Below, one piece after another: positions 63,679 through 64,000 of a DNA stretch of 64,000 nt. The notes under the pieces are model-generated. The model saw only the letters and a program-made list of their open reading frames with translations. It made no database searches and was not told where the DNA came from. Within the stretch, counting starts at the first letter, position 1. Each line of letters opens with the position of its first letter. The DNA is from Leeuwenhoekiella polynyae (GTDB lineage Bacteria; Bacteroidota; Bacteroidia; Flavobacteriales; Flavobacteriaceae): NCBI RefSeq assembly GCF_042683665.1, contig NZ_JBHUOO010000005.1; one strand, 5' to 3'. Both the position numbers and the translations under genes were made by a program.

Positions 63679-63910
63679 AATATTTCTATCAACCGTTATC
63701 TACGCCTAATATTGCTACACAAAAGCGTTTTTTATTATACCTGTAAAGAAGGTGGGGATGAATTGGTGCGTATGAGAATGAAAGAACTAGGAGCTACACG
63801 GGTACGCTAAGGTTTTGGAGAATCTATATCCTGCTTCGTCGAGAAGGCTTTATGGATAATCCTAAACGGGTCTATAGGATTTACTGTGAAGAAGGTGCAA
63901 AAATCGGGCA
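63661..63910 (+). pseudogene. IS3-family orfB (transposase) N-terminal fragment, broken
   Basis: The start of a transposase is readable in pieces: STIRMEYNISINRYLRLILL and HKSVFYYTCKEGGDELVRMR, then a stop after ATRVR. A shifted frame then continues as LLRREGFMDNPKRVYRIYCE and ends at EEGAKIG. The catalytic DDE region is missing. It cannot encode an active enzyme. Confidence 0.75.
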
Positions 63911-63918
63911 TAGTATAC

Positions 63919-63990
63919 CACCTTCGCCGGGTTAAAGTGAACCACCCAAATCGGGTCAAAGTGAGCCGCCTTCGCCGGGCCAAAGTGAAC
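63919..63990. repeat. Three tandem 24-bp repeats, probable end of another insertion sequence
   Basis: Units at 63919-63942, 63943-63966 and 63967-63990 share the pattern CrCC..CG.CGGG..AAAGTGArC. Tandem repeats of about this size are known at the ends of IS21-family elements, where they bind transposase. The element itself would lie outside the window, so the family is an inference. Confidence 0.55.
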
Positions 63991-64000
63991 CACTAAAAAG

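Larger units (their letters stand above)
63254..63910 (+). mobile_element. Degenerate IS3-family insertion sequence
   Basis: Remains of an IS3-type element: a candidate left end at ~63254, frameshifted orfA, and the start of orfB with an internal frameshift, cut off at about 63910 before the conserved DDE core. It is therefore inactive. The cut falls nine bases before three tandem 24-bp repeats, so another element probably truncated it. Confidence 0.7.

Overview
The window looks like a chromosome segment of a marine, polysaccharide-degrading member of Bacteroidota, class Flavobacteriia. The evidence is the A+T-rich base composition, three SusC/SusD pairs, lipoprotein signals ending in a Cys after residue ~16-23, and promoters of the Bacteroidota type (TTTG, 17 bases, TAnnTTTG). 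No rRNA, tRNA or CRISPR array was seen. The species cannot be named from the sequence alone.

Layout. 1-2000: tail of a lipoprotein gene, an aldose-1-epimerase-like gene, a hypothetical gene and an OsmC-type peroxidase. 2079-6025: a small surface-glycan module (lipid-linked sugar-1-phosphate transferase, PLP sugar aminotransferase, NAD-dependent sugar dehydratase-like SDR) facing a CpsB/YwqE-type PHP phosphatase. 6132-20073: a polysaccharide utilization locus for a beta-1,3-glucan (laminarin-like). It has a Y_Y_Y/LuxR-type transmembrane regulator, SusC, SusD, a surface glycan-binding lipoprotein, a multidomain GH16, a GH3 beta-glucosidase and a second GH16. 20185-24207: FAD-dependent oxidoreductase, small lipoprotein, an orphan protein with a paralogue later in the window, and a GH28 lipoprotein.

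24577-35420: TldD/TldE pair followed by DUF4159, MoxR ATPase, DUF58, BatA-like and two large membrane proteins, most of them tightly packed. 35580-39519: small secreted protein, nitroreductase and divergent HxlR regulator with a repeat-rich shared promoter, then a Fur-family regulator and a Zn/Cd-type P-ATPase. 39541-42411: a four-gene overlapping minus-strand operon (membrane protein, ABC ATPase, ABC permease, LolA-like protein). 42560-46991: AsmA/DUF748-like protein, a barstar-family protein, hypotheticals, a DUF1080 protein and the second orphan paralogue.

47955-57614: a cell-surface-signalling locus (ECF sigma factor, FecR anti-sigma, STN-containing SusC, SusD) followed by an M16 zinc peptidase, which suggests uptake linked to peptide processing. 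57806-63040: a third SusC/SusD pair on the minus strand without enzymes. 63367-64000: a frameshifted and truncated IS3-family copy next to three tandem 24-bp repeats that resemble the end of another insertion sequence.

The most unusual signals are not genes. A palindromic repeat occurs between genes at ~46101-46185 and ~59603-59727, with compensating base changes in its stems. A 46-base part of it lies in frame inside the barstar-like gene at 44001-44046. Other signals are a CGAAAACGTT motif shared by two susC promoters, a hairpin-rich untranslated stretch at 46186-46500, and the paired orphan proteins at 22139 and 46593.
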